From an uncultured Bariatricus sp. (GTDB lineage: Bacteria > Bacillota > Clostridia > Lachnospirales > Lachnospiraceae): a stretch of DNA of 64,000 bases. The position numbers were made by a program, and so were the translations under genes. A model generated the notes under the pieces. The model was not told the DNA's origin and ran no database searches. It saw only the letters and a program-made list of their open reading frames with translations. Positions 1 to 8,144 of this stretch are shown piece after piece (the first letter of the stretch is position 1; each line of letters opens with the position of its first letter). The DNA lies in NCBI GenBank assembly GCA_934320645.1, contig CAKRFP010000007.1:1-64000 (forward strand), given 5' to 3'.

Positions 1-87
1 TATTTTCCAATATATGATAATATAAGAGTCAAAAGTATTAGTATTTATGAATAGACGGATAAATGTGTACCCAGCTCCTCAAATGCA

Positions 88-134
88 CAAAAAAAGCAGA
101 ATAGATATATCCTGGTTCGATATATCATTCTGCT
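88..134 (-). terminator. Rho-independent terminator of the LysR gene
   Basis: Long inverted repeat with arms at 95-111 and 119-134 (AGCAGAAT plus GATATATC, one extra base in one arm). On the minus strand it is followed by a run of T (89-94). It lies just beyond the stop codon of the LysR gene. Confidence 0.8.
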
Positions 135-139
135 CTCAT

Positions 140-1072
140 TTACATCATTTCACGAATTGTTTCTTTTAAATGCTCAATAAATTCTCTTTCATACAATTTT
201 TTCTGATAACCCTTTTTGTAGATTAGCACATCCCGGATCATCTGTCCGGAAAATCCGGCATGCTTCTGCACCAGATTGTACTTTTTCCTTATTTTTTCCG
301 GTACTGGCGATACCCACATATAACTGTTTTTTACTTCCCGTAAAATATCAAACTGACTTCCCCTTTCAAAAATATAAATTTTATTGTGTGGATGAAGCGA
401 CTCTCCATTCTCACTCAGCTCAGTGTATTCTCCGGTCGGAAGTTTCCAGTCCCCATGCAGGATTTCCACACCATCTTCCAGTTCTTCTCTTGTCTTTAAC
501 TCTCTCTTTGCAAGATCACCATCCGCAGAAGTTAGGATCACATACGGAAGCTCTGCCAGAAGTTCTGCATCCAGTCCTTTCAGATCAAGAAGCGACTGAA
601 AATAAGATTCATTCTCGCACAGATACCGGATGATCCCCATAGAATACCCGTTCTGCAACACATTTTCAATGGCATGCATAGAACTGTTTTCCTGAAATTC
701 TGCTTTGATCGCCGTTTCCTTGCTCTGCATTCCAATAAACTCTGCAAATGTACTGGAAATGTAACTTGCCCTCGGAACAGTAATCTTAAATGAGAGATTT
801 TCTTTCCCCAGATCACTGCAGTCCCTTTTCATTTCCTCTATCTCGTAAATGATCCTTTTGGCATACTCCAGAAATTTCTGTCCTTCTCTTGTCGCCTTAA
901 CCCCTTTTGAGGACCGCTCAAAGATAGAAATTCCAAATTCCCGCTCCAGATGCTTGATCGCCTTACTAAGATTTGGCTGCGCCACATAAAGTTCCTTCGC
1001 CGCCTTTGAGATTGACCCACTCTTTTCGATTTCAACTACATAATGCAAATCTGTCAGATTCATCTTCCCCAT
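140..1072 (-). CDS. LysR-family transcriptional regulator
   Basis: A 310-residue protein of typical LysR length. The N-terminal winged helix-turn-helix (about residues 4-63) has the family pattern SGSISKAAKELYVAQPNLSK, followed by the linker helix and an effector-binding domain from about residue 90. It should bind DNA as a tetramer and respond to a small ligand, which cannot be told from sequence. Two in-frame ATGs (1072 and 1063) are possible; the second matches the usual LysR start MNL. No divergent target gene is visible: the upstream neighbour, cobK, runs in the same direction, and the partner on the other side lies outside the window. Confidence 0.85.
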   Translation of the reverse strand: MGKMNLTDLHYVVEIEKSGSISKAAKELYVAQPNLSKAIKHLEREFGISIFERSSKGVKATREGQKFLEYAKRIIYEIEEMKRDCSDLGKENLSFKITVPRASYISSTFAEFIGMQSKETAIKAEFQENSSMHAIENVLQNGYSMGIIRYLCENESYFQSLLDLKGLDAELLAELPYVILTSADGDLAKRELKTREELEDGVEILHGDWKLPTGEYTELSENGESLHPHNKIYIFERGSQFDILREVKNSYMWVSPVPEKIRKKYNLVQKHAGFSGQMIRDVLIYKKGYQKKLYEREFIEHLKETIREMM

Positions 1073-1125
1073 CTGCCTTTCTGATCTCTGACTTTATCTT
1101 CCCATAACTATTTTCTGAACTTTTA

Positions 1126-1887
1126 TTACAGATTCTTTTCCAGCCATTTACAGACTTCTGAAAATGTTCTGCCTGTTTCTTTTGGTCTTCCTACCGCAAC
1201 AAGAACTGCCCCGGTTTCCTTTGCTGCCTGTACCTTTTCTCCAAAGCCTCCGGCTTTTCCCGATTCTTTGGTCACAAAATATTTCGCACCTGTCTGATGG
1301 ATCGTAGCCACGTTCATCTCCTTTGAAAATGGTCCCTGCATTGCAATGAGATGCTTTCCTTCAAAGCCAAGCGCGACCGACTCCATAACCGCCTGCTCCG
1401 TAGAGAGGACTCTCGCAAAGCAACGCTCTTTATAATCCGTAAGCTTTGTATATTTTATCAGTTCCTTGCTTCCGGTGGTAATCAGGATCTTTCCTTCTGT
1501 ATTTTGCAGATATTCCACCGCATCTTCAACCGACTGCGCCCAGATCACCCTGTCCGCTTCATCCGGCACTGCTTCCATCTCCTCCCGCAGGCAACGCAGA
1601 TACTGCACACCGGAGATTTCGCAGGCCCTCCTTATCTCTCCAGTCACAAGCTGTGCAAAAGGATGAGTTGCATCGATCACCAGATCGATCTGCTTTTCCT
1701 TTATCATCTCTGCCATCTGCTTCTGATCCATACGTCCAAAAAAGACTTCCGCATTCTCATGCTCTCCGGTACATTCTTTTCCATATTCGGTTGCGGCACT
1801 GACATAAACTTTTACATTTCTTCCATCCAGAAATTCCGTAATCCGCCTTCCCTCTGTTGTCCCTGAAAATATTAAAATCCGTTTCAT
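1126..1887 (-). CDS. cobK: Precorrin-6A/cobalt-precorrin-6A reductase
   Basis: NAD(P)H-dependent reductase of the corrin ring in cobalamin biosynthesis (CobK/CbiJ family). The N terminus MKRILIFSGTTEGRR is the nucleotide-binding start of the family; the motif DATHPFAQLVTGEI follows at about residue 74, and GPFSKEMNVA and VTKESGKAGG lie in the C-terminal half. The ATG at 1887 overlaps the cbiG stop (ATGA), which implies translational coupling and excludes the longer frame starting at 1941. The protein is 253 residues, normal for the family. It is the last gene of the darA-cbiG-cobK run; the other cobalamin genes are not in this window. Confidence 0.9.
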   Translation of the reverse strand: MKRILIFSGTTEGRRITEFLDGRNVKVYVSAATEYGKECTGEHENAEVFFGRMDQKQMAEMIKEKQIDLVIDATHPFAQLVTGEIRRACEISGVQYLRCLREEMEAVPDEADRVIWAQSVEDAVEYLQNTEGKILITTGSKELIKYTKLTDYKERCFARVLSTEQAVMESVALGFEGKHLIAMQGPFSKEMNVATIHQTGAKYFVTKESGKAGGFGEKVQAAKETGAVLVAVGRPKETGRTFSEVCKWLEKNL

Positions 1888-2942
1888 ATTCTGATCCTTA
1901 CCTTCTTTTCTGCCACTGCTATTGTCACCCGGTTCATGCACTGCTTCGGCATCAGAAGCCTGCCATCCTTTCCGGCCGCAAGGATCGCCGCCCGCTCACA
2001 GACATTGTCTACACCTGTGACCTTCCGGACAAACTCCGAATGAGAACTGACACATTTAACCTTTCCCAACTCTTCTGCTGAAAACGTGTAAAATGGAAGC
2101 TTCCACTTTGCCGCATAAGAAAGTAATCCCCCTTCTTCTTTTTTCAGATCAATACTGTCGATCTCAATGACTTCCTTTTCTGTAAATCCAAGGATCTTTT
2201 TTGCCTCATTGACCGCACTTTGGATCTCTTCTTCGGAAATCCCTTTGCGACATCCGATTCCCAGCACCAGGTTCTTCGGCGGAAGGTCCAGAATCGTCTC
2301 TTCTTCCCGTCTTTCGCCACTTCTTCCTGCAATCCGGATTCCATATGGATAGTTTCTAAGAAACTCTTCTGTTTCACATAGCTTTAATTCCTCCGGAAGC
2401 TTTCCTTCTACTGGAAATACACTGTAAAATCCAATCTTTTTCCCATCCAGAACCACAGCTGATATCTCCTTTGCCTTTTTCCGGTCTGTCAGTACCAGAT
2501 CATTGCTTTTTGCAAATACATCTACCGCAAACTTTTGTTCCACATCCGTTGCTGTAGTAAGTACTGCCTGCGCATTTATTTGCTCCGAGATTTCCTTTGC
2601 AAGCTCTACAGCTCCGCCCACATGTCCCGCCAGAAGCGGAATTACATAGCTTCCTTTTTCATCCATCACCAGAACCGGCGAATCGGTAAATTTGTCCTTC
2701 ACGTAAGAGGCGATCATCCGCACTGCGATTCCTGCTGCCCCGATAAAAAGCAAAGCCTTCTCTCCCCAGAGGCTGCCTATCCAGCTTTTCTTATCTTCCG
2801 GAAAAGCATGAAATCCGTATAATCTGCAAAACCGTGTCAAAGTATACACTTCGACACGGTATCCGCTTTGTATGAAATTCTCTCTGACTTTGCAGGCCAT
2901 CTGACAGCCTGCATCTGTAAAACTCAAGATTACAATTTCCAT
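1884..2942 (-). CDS. cbiG: Cobalt-precorrin-5A hydrolase CbiG
   Basis: Opens the delta-lactone of cobalt-precorrin-5A and releases acetaldehyde in the anaerobic cobalamin pathway. At 352 residues it has the usual three-part layout: an N-terminal domain with GAAGIAVRMIA and LLAGHVGGAVELA (about residues 65-130), a middle linker, and the C-terminal CbiG domain beginning NLVLGIGCRKGIS (about residue 228). It starts 5 bases after the stop of the upstream c-di-AMP receptor gene and overlaps cobK by 4 bases, so the three genes very probably share a transcript. Confidence 0.92.
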   Translation of the reverse strand: MEIVILSFTDAGCQMACKVRENFIQSGYRVEVYTLTRFCRLYGFHAFPEDKKSWIGSLWGEKALLFIGAAGIAVRMIASYVKDKFTDSPVLVMDEKGSYVIPLLAGHVGGAVELAKEISEQINAQAVLTTATDVEQKFAVDVFAKSNDLVLTDRKKAKEISAVVLDGKKIGFYSVFPVEGKLPEELKLCETEEFLRNYPYGIRIAGRSGERREEETILDLPPKNLVLGIGCRKGISEEEIQSAVNEAKKILGFTEKEVIEIDSIDLKKEEGGLLSYAAKWKLPFYTFSAEELGKVKCVSSHSEFVRKVTGVDNVCERAAILAAGKDGRLLMPKQCMNRVTIAVAEKKVRIRI

Positions 2943-2947
2943 AGACT

Positions 2948-3286
2948 TTAGTATTTCTCCATCTGCTCCACGTTCAGTACAAAAATCGTACTTCCGCCTA
3001 CCTGCACATTGATCGGAACGGATGGTGCTGCACTCATGCTGCTCTGTCCTGAGATCAATGCCGGGTTTGCATAAGTGATCGTCTTTCTTTCGCCAGAATT
3101 CTTCTTGATGATCTTAAGTGCTTCTGCTACCTTCTCGTCATCCGCTACGATCATGATCGTGGTGTTCTTTTTCTTCAGAAATCCACCGGTTGTAGCCAGC
3201 TTTGTTACCATGTATCCGGCAATATTCAGTTCCTCTATCGTTTCCAGTTCATCATCCTTATGCAGGATTGCCATAATCATCTTCAT
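2948..3286 (-). CDS. darA: PII-like cyclic-di-AMP receptor (DarA/PstA family)
   Basis: A 112-residue protein of the DUF970/DarA family, a trimeric PII-like signalling protein that binds c-di-AMP. Visible features are the first strand MKMIMAILHKDDE, the loop residues TTGGFLKKKNTT (about 32-43), IMIVADDEKV and the C-terminal strand TIFVLNVEQMEKY. The ATG at 3286 is preceded by AGGAGGG at good spacing, so I reject the ATG at 3307. It is first in a tight run with cbiG and cobK, which is unexpected for a signalling protein often found near tmk or holB in Firmicutes. Its downstream target is unknown. Confidence 0.85.
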   Translation of the reverse strand: MKMIMAILHKDDELETIEELNIAGYMVTKLATTGGFLKKKNTTIMIVADDEKVAEALKIIKKNSGERKTITYANPALISGQSSMSAAPSVPINVQVGGSTIFVLNVEQMEKY

Positions 3287-3340
3287 ACAAAAACCCTCCT
3301 GTCTCATCTGGCTTTTGATGCCAGATTCCTTTTTCTTTTT

Positions 3341-3369
3341 ATTTTACCGCATTTAGCCGGAAAGGTAAA
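3341..3369 (-). promoter_or_regulatory. Possible promoter of darA-cbiG-cobK
   Basis: TTTACC (3364-3369), 17-base spacer, TAAAAT (3341-3346), read on the minus strand. A small perfect hairpin (ATCTGGC/GCCAGAT, 3305-3326 region) follows in the leader, just before the ribosome-binding site. The -35 is a weak match. Confidence 0.4.
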
Positions 3370-3428
3370 CGAAAATGTTGCATTTGAAAAGATCAGTTAA
3401 AATCCAAAATGAACTTTAACTTTGTGCA

Positions 3429-4115
3429 TTACCTGTTACAATAATCTTCTTCAATCCTGCCATCCAGTATCCGGATCACCCGGTGTGCCTGACTGGCAAT
3501 CTCTTCATCATGTGTGATGATAATAACCGTTCTGCCTGACCTGTGCAGTTCTTTCAGGATTTCCAAGATCTCCTGTGTTGACTTCGTATCCAGATTGCCG
3601 GTCGGCTCATCGGCAAGAATGATCGGCGGTTTTGCGGCAACCGCTCTTGCCACCGCAACTCTCTGCTGCTGTCCTCCGGACATTTCATTCGGCTTATGCT
3701 TCATCCGGTCTTCCAGGCCGACACTTTTCAGGGCTTCCATCGCAATCTGCTTTCTCTCGCTTTTTGACACTCCGCGATATACCAGCGGAAGTTCTACGTT
3801 TCCAACTGCATCCAGATTACTGATCAGGTTGAATCCCTGGAAAATGAATCCGATCTCTTTGTTGCGCACATCTGCCAACTGGTTATCCGTCATATTTGCT
3901 ACATCCTGTCCGTTCAACACGTATTTTCCGGAGGTCGGTGTATCCAGACAGCCAAGCATATTCATCAGCGTCGATTTTCCGGAGCCGGAATGTCCAACGA
4001 TTGCAACCAGATCCCCTTTTTCAATATCCAGATCAATCCCGTCAAGTGCACGAACTTCATTCTCACCCGGATTGTAGATTTTCTTCATATTTTCTATATG
4101 AATCAATGCCCCCAT
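3429..4115 (-). CDS. ABC transporter ATP-binding protein, MacB/LolD type
   Basis: A 228-residue ATPase with every ABC motif: Walker A GHSGSGKST (about residue 40), Q-loop in FIFQGFNL, signature MSGGQQQR (about 142), Walker B ILADEPTGNLD and the switch histidine IITHDEE. The DEPTGNLD form is typical of the MacB/LolD/FtsE group, which works with a FtsX-like permease to expel peptides or lipoproteins. The start is the ATG at 4115, preceded by AAGGAG; the 27 upstream codons lack a ribosome-binding site. No permease gene lies on either side, so its membrane partner must be encoded elsewhere or is lost. Confidence 0.9.
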   Translation of the reverse strand: MGALIHIENMKKIYNPGENEVRALDGIDLDIEKGDLVAIVGHSGSGKSTLMNMLGCLDTPTSGKYVLNGQDVANMTDNQLADVRNKEIGFIFQGFNLISNLDAVGNVELPLVYRGVSKSERKQIAMEALKSVGLEDRMKHKPNEMSGGQQQRVAVARAVAAKPPIILADEPTGNLDTKSTQEILEILKELHRSGRTVIIITHDEEIASQAHRVIRILDGRIEEDYCNR

Positions 4116-4320
4116 AGTGTTCTCCTTTTTCTTTTTATTTCTCGTCAATTTCATAGTTTCACTATACCGTATTTTGAAACCAATCGCAATCACCATCTGA
4201 AAGCATTGCGAATTTTTAAGAATTTCGCAAGAATTTTCTTACTATTTCCAAATAGAAAATAGACAAAACATGCTGACATATACTGTCTTTTTTATTCAAC
4301 AGAAAGTTCCCACCAGACAA

Positions 4321-4375
4321 AAAGAGAGAGCATCTGACAGATTCTTATTTCCAGTCAGATGCTTTCTCTTTTTAC
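4321..4375. terminator. Terminator after the POT transporter gene
   Basis: Inverted repeat AAAGAGAGAGCATCTGAC / GTCAGATGCTTTCTCTTT with one bulge, adjacent to the stop codon of the minus-strand transporter gene. It has T/A-rich sequence on both sides, so it could act in either direction. Confidence 0.75.
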
Positions 4376-4390
4376 TTTTGGCAGAATTCT

Positions 4391-5782
4391 TTAAGCTTCT
4401 TCTTCCCCTTCCACAAGGCTGTTCAGCTTGCCATTTGCAAGGAAGATGAGGGCTGTAAATACTAACATGATCACTGTGATTCCCACAAATACCGGGAACA
4501 CATCAAATTTTTCAATAAATGCCTGTACAAACGGGCTTAACTTATTCGCTCCAAAGGTTGAGATTGCAATCACTCCCATCAGAAGGGAAAGGTATTTCTT
4601 CGGTGCGTATTTACTTACAAATGCATTACGCAGTGGTGAGAAACACATCTCTCCGATCGTGATCACGGTTACGAACAGGAACGGCCAGAATACGCTTGCC
4701 TTGATGGAAGCATCTGCGCCAACACCACGAACCAGCTCGCATACAACCATAACTCCAAATGAAAGTCCTACAAAGAGGAATCCAAGTGCTACCTTTTTGA
4801 ACATATTCATATCGCCCTGCGGACGCTCAGCAAGCTTCTTCCAGATGGCTGCCATTACTCCACCAAGAACAACACATAACAGTCCGTTCCATGTGGTAGT
4901 TACCCATGACGGCGGGATCTCAAAGGAGCCAACACTCATCTTCACATAATCGGTCATGTAAATAACAAGTGCAAGATCCTGCTGATAGTAGAACAGCCAG
5001 AAGATTACAGAAAGTGCAGACACCAGAATGATTGCCAGCATACGGTTTCTTTCCAGCTTTGTAAGCGGCTGCTTGTCGTTCTTTCCTTCTTCTTTCTTTT
5101 CGGTAGATCCAACAACATTTCCATTCTCATCGGTAAGATATTTGAATGGTTTGATTCCCTGTCCCTGAAGGTTTTTCCAGTTCAGTACGAACCATACCAG
5201 ACCAACAAGGCACCAGATCGCTGCTACAAAGAAGCACTGACGGAATCCAAGTACATCGCCTTTTTTAAATAAATGAAGATATAAGAATCCTGTAAGGAGG
5301 GATCCTACAAATGCTCCGACATTTACATAAGAATACTGGATTGAGAATGCCGCATCCAGAAGTTCTTTGTTCTTATACTGGCGTCCGATCAGCGCATTTA
5401 AGTTTCCTTTAAAAAGACCGGTTCCAATCGATACCAGAATGATCATCAGATTGACCATTCCCGGATTTGTGGCTTTCCATCCAACCAGATATCCGATTGC
5501 CATGATGATATATCCCAGAGAGATCGCATATCTCGCTCCCAGCCATCTGTCTGAGATAATTCCTCCGATCAGCGGTGCCATATACGTGTAGGCCGTCAGA
5601 TTCGCTGCCATAACTGCCGCGTCAGTTCTCTCAATTCCAAGACCACCCTGCAGAGCTGCTGTGATCAGGAATAACAGAAGAATCGGTTTCGCTCCGTAGA
5701 ATGCCAGTCGTTCAAACATGAATGTGATGCAGCAGGCATAAAAGCCTTTTGGGTGTTTTTCATTTGTCTGTGCTTTTCCCAT
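4391..5782 (-). CDS. POT/PTR2-family proton-coupled peptide transporter
   Basis: A 463-residue polytopic membrane protein of the proton-dependent oligopeptide transporter family, importing di- and tripeptides with protons. The N-terminal stretch CITFMFERLAFYGAKPILLLF carries the ExxERFxYYG-like region in altered form (FERLAFYG). PLIGGIISDRWLGARYAI (about residue 71) is the PTR2 signature region, and FKGNLNALIGRQY follows. A hydrophilic loop near residues 205-245 splits the two halves. It closes a peptide-utilisation block with an aminopeptidase and peptidase T. It has its own promoter (5840-5868) with the palindrome TGTCGACA just downstream, so the adjacent GntR-type protein may control it. 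Confidence 0.88.
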   Translation of the reverse strand: MGKAQTNEKHPKGFYACCITFMFERLAFYGAKPILLLFLITAALQGGLGIERTDAAVMAANLTAYTYMAPLIGGIISDRWLGARYAISLGYIIMAIGYLVGWKATNPGMVNLMIILVSIGTGLFKGNLNALIGRQYKNKELLDAAFSIQYSYVNVGAFVGSLLTGFLYLHLFKKGDVLGFRQCFFVAAIWCLVGLVWFVLNWKNLQGQGIKPFKYLTDENGNVVGSTEKKEEGKNDKQPLTKLERNRMLAIILVSALSVIFWLFYYQQDLALVIYMTDYVKMSVGSFEIPPSWVTTTWNGLLCVVLGGVMAAIWKKLAERPQGDMNMFKKVALGFLFVGLSFGVMVVCELVRGVGADASIKASVFWPFLFVTVITIGEMCFSPLRNAFVSKYAPKKYLSLLMGVIAISTFGANKLSPFVQAFIEKFDVFPVFVGITVIMLVFTALIFLANGKLNSLVEGEEEA

Positions 5783-5810
5783 TTCTTTTTATTTCCTTTC
5801 TCGTTTGACG

Positions 5811-5822
5811 ACTGTCGACAAT
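5811..5822. promoter_or_regulatory. Candidate operator TGTCGACA before the peptide transporter
   Basis: The 8-base palindrome at 5813-5820 lies about 14-21 bases downstream of the predicted transcription start and about 31 bases before the ATG. On the plus strand it reads TGTCGACAAT, the same ten bases found before pepT at 10925-10934. The position suits repression by the neighbouring FCD-type regulator, which is inference. Confidence 0.45.
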
Positions 5823-5839
5823 CGCCATTTCCTATAAGT

Positions 5840-5868
5840 ACTATAGCATAGCTCCATCACTTTTTCAA
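5840..5868 (-). promoter_or_regulatory. Sigma-A promoter of the POT transporter gene
   Basis: TTGAAA (5863-5868), 17-base spacer, TATAGT (5840-5845), on the minus strand. The predicted start is near 5833. Confidence 0.7.
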
Positions 5869-5920
5869 TATAGCTTCTGTTCACCGCATTCTTTTTGTCA
5901 CAATTTAACAAAATCCAATC

Positions 5921-5957
5921 AAAAAAGATGTGGAAAATCACAATCCACATCTTTTTT
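5921..5957 (-). terminator. Terminator of the GntR-family gene
   Basis: Perfect 14-bp arms (AAAAAAGATGTGGA, 5921-5934, and its complement at 5944-5957) around a 9-base loop; the 3' arm on the minus strand ends in six T. It separates the regulator gene from the transporter gene. Confidence 0.8.
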
Positions 5958-6006
5958 GCAAACGCATTATTCACCAGAATGTGCGCCTGTGGCACACTTC
6001 TTCATC

Positions 6007-6732
6007 TTATACAAGAAAATCAAATGAAAATCTGGAATCCGCTTCCGACTGTCCCTGTTCTTTCAAAAGCCGCCGGATGGTTCTCATATAGTGTTCCGAA
6101 AGAACCTGACAGATCTTCTTCTTATCCTGTTCTTTGCAGGCATCCACCAGTTCTTTGTGGACTGGATACTGCCTTTCTACCACACGCTTTTTATCGGAAC
6201 TTAAGCTGTACCCGGTAACAATATTTCCATAATTCAGCATTTTCCATGCCTTATAGAGTCTTGTCATACCGGTCATCTTTACGAGAAGACCATGCATCTG
6301 ATTATCATAGACAAACACCTGGTCAAACTGCTCTTCATTCAGATTTTTCATTTTTTCCAGTACTTCTTCCATCTGGGCTATTGTATCCGCCGGAACTTTT
6401 CCATCCATCAGCTTCACTGCCATCGTTTCATAATTTGCCCGCATCAGATAGATTTCAAAGGATTCTTCCAGTGTAATCTCCTTGACAGAGCATCCCGCAT
6501 TTCTTACATATTCTACAAGTCCTTCATTCTCCAGCTGTCTGAGAGCTTCACGGATCGGTGCACGACTCGTCTTGAACTCCTTCGCAAGCTCCTGCTCTAC
6601 AATCTTCTGTCCCGGCTTCAGTTCCTGATGAATGATTCTTTTCCGGATAATATCCACAATATTTTCTCTCAGTGTTCGATATACTAATTCTGCCATTCTT
6701 TTTGCCCAACCTTGTTTCTCATTCTCTGACAT
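6007..6732 (-). CDS. GntR-family regulator, FadR/FCD subfamily
   Basis: A 241-residue regulator. The N-terminal GntR winged helix spans about residues 17-80 (LRENIVDIIRKRIIH, then TSRAPIREALRQLENEGLVEY). The C-terminal all-helical FCD ligand domain has the usual metal-site histidine pattern, e.g. DNQMHGLLVKMTG and LSEHYMRTIRRLL. It lies between the aminopeptidase and peptide transporter genes, so regulation of peptide uptake is the simplest hypothesis. The ATG at 6732 has a weak ribosome-binding site with a small hairpin in front of it; the ATG at 6696 is an alternative start. Confidence 0.85.
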   Translation of the reverse strand: MSENEKQGWAKRMAELVYRTLRENIVDIIRKRIIHQELKPGQKIVEQELAKEFKTSRAPIREALRQLENEGLVEYVRNAGCSVKEITLEESFEIYLMRANYETMAVKLMDGKVPADTIAQMEEVLEKMKNLNEEQFDQVFVYDNQMHGLLVKMTGMTRLYKAWKMLNYGNIVTGYSLSSDKKRVVERQYPVHKELVDACKEQDKKKICQVLSEHYMRTIRRLLKEQGQSEADSRFSFDFLV

Positions 6733-6755
6733 CTTGGTGTTCTTACACCGTAATT

Positions 6756-6785
6756 ATTATAACAGGACACTTTCTCCCTTGTCTA
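6756..6785 (-). promoter_or_regulatory. Promoter of the GntR-family gene
   Basis: TAGACA (6780-6785), 18-base spacer, TATAAT (6756-6761). A small hairpin (GGTGT/ACACC) sits between the predicted start and the ATG, so the leader is very short. Confidence 0.55.
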
Positions 6786-6792
6786 TAAAAAA

Positions 6793-8118
6793 TTAGAATG
6801 CACTCTGAATTTCAAACATGCCGTCACACGTCGCCTTAATATGACAGCTGTAAAATTCTTTTGAAGCCTCGATCAGATAACCGGTATCCTTTACACCGGA
6901 AGTCTCATAAGCCGAATGCATTGCGAGCTGCGGAAGTCCGATATCCACAGTATTCATGGATACCTGCGCCATCGCAATATTTCCCAGTGTACTTCCGCCT
7001 GCCGCATCCGAGCGGTTGGCAAAAAACTGCACCGGTACACCTGCCTTTTCACAGATTGCCTTGAAAATCGCAATACTTACTGCATCACTGGTATATTTCT
7101 GACCGGCATGAGATTTGATCACGATTCCTTCGTTCATATAGTTACAGTTATTTACATCCGTCTTCTGCTGATAATTCGGATGTACTGCATGTGCATTATC
7201 ACAGCTCAGCATAAAACTTCCGGCAACTGCACGATAGAAATCTTCCTCATCCTTTCCCAGTGCCTTATTGATCCGCCAAAGCACATCCGACAACAGTGTC
7301 GATGCTGCTCCCTGCTTGGTTCCTGATCCAACCTCTTCATTGTCAAAGCAGGCAAATACATTGATATTCTTTGCATTTTCTCCTGCAAGGAAACCATTCA
7401 GTGACGCAAACGCACACTGCAGATCATCCAGCTGTGGGCAGGATAAGAATTCATTCTCTCTTCCCCATACAGATGGCTCCATCCGGTTATACAGGAACAA
7501 ATCCATACCATAAATCTTCTCTTCTTCTACGCCAAGTTCTTCTGCGATCAGTTTTTTCATCTCACCTGGTTCTTTTGCCGATCCGGCAAAAACCGGAAGC
7601 ATGTCTACCTGTTTGTTGATCGCACGGCCTTCATTGACTGCGCGGTCCATATGGATTGCAAGACTTGGAATCATCAGAAGATCTCTTTCTACCTTGACCA
7701 GTCTGGTCTCCATTCCACTGTCCGTCTTTACAATTACGCGCCCTGCTACCGATAACGGACGGTCAAACCAGGTAGAGCAGATCATTCCGCCATAGCCTTC
7801 TGTATTCAGAACGGTGTATTTTTTCTTCACCTCAATCTCTGCATTCTCTTTGATCTTAAAAGTCGGTGAGTCACTGTGGGACGCAGTTACATGAAAGCTG
7901 TACTCATCCAGTTGGTTTCCGACTTTAAATGCAAGAATGCTGGAATGGTTGCGGGTCACATAATATTTTCCGCCTTTTTCTATTTTCCATTTTTCCGACT
8001 CTTTCAGTTCCTGAAATCCTTCTTTTGTAAGAATATCCCGGATTGATTTTACTGCATGAAAAGCAGTCGGCGAGTTCTTTATAAATGATATGAGTTCTTT
8101 AATTGTCTGGTTCTCCAT
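6793..8118 (-). CDS. apeB: M18-family aminopeptidase
   Basis: Zinc aminopeptidase of the M18 (aspartyl aminopeptidase-like) family, which trims N-terminal residues from peptides in the cytoplasm. The 441-residue chain is full length. Metal ligands and catalytic residues sit in VTASHSDSPTFKI (about 76-88), QLDDLQ, CFDNEEVGSGTKQGA (about 257-271), NRSDAAGGSTLGN and the C-terminal LAMHSAYE. A strong GGAGG lies before the ATG. It follows the amino-acid permease gene by 26 bases, indicating an operon with pepT upstream. Confidence 0.93.
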   Translation of the reverse strand: MENQTIKELISFIKNSPTAFHAVKSIRDILTKEGFQELKESEKWKIEKGGKYYVTRNHSSILAFKVGNQLDEYSFHVTASHSDSPTFKIKENAEIEVKKKYTVLNTEGYGGMICSTWFDRPLSVAGRVIVKTDSGMETRLVKVERDLLMIPSLAIHMDRAVNEGRAINKQVDMLPVFAGSAKEPGEMKKLIAEELGVEEEKIYGMDLFLYNRMEPSVWGRENEFLSCPQLDDLQCAFASLNGFLAGENAKNINVFACFDNEEVGSGTKQGAASTLLSDVLWRINKALGKDEEDFYRAVAGSFMLSCDNAHAVHPNYQQKTDVNNCNYMNEGIVIKSHAGQKYTSDAVSIAIFKAICEKAGVPVQFFANRSDAAGGSTLGNIAMAQVSMNTVDIGLPQLAMHSAYETSGVKDTGYLIEASKEFYSCHIKATCDGMFEIQSAF

Positions 8119-8144
8119 GATGTTCCTCCTGGCATTTTAGCCCT

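Noticed and set aside
3305..3335. Hairpin ATCTGGC/GCCAGAT with T run considered as a terminator
   Set aside because: The T run is on the plus-strand side and no plus-strand gene ends there; on the minus strand it lies in the darA leader and cannot terminate.
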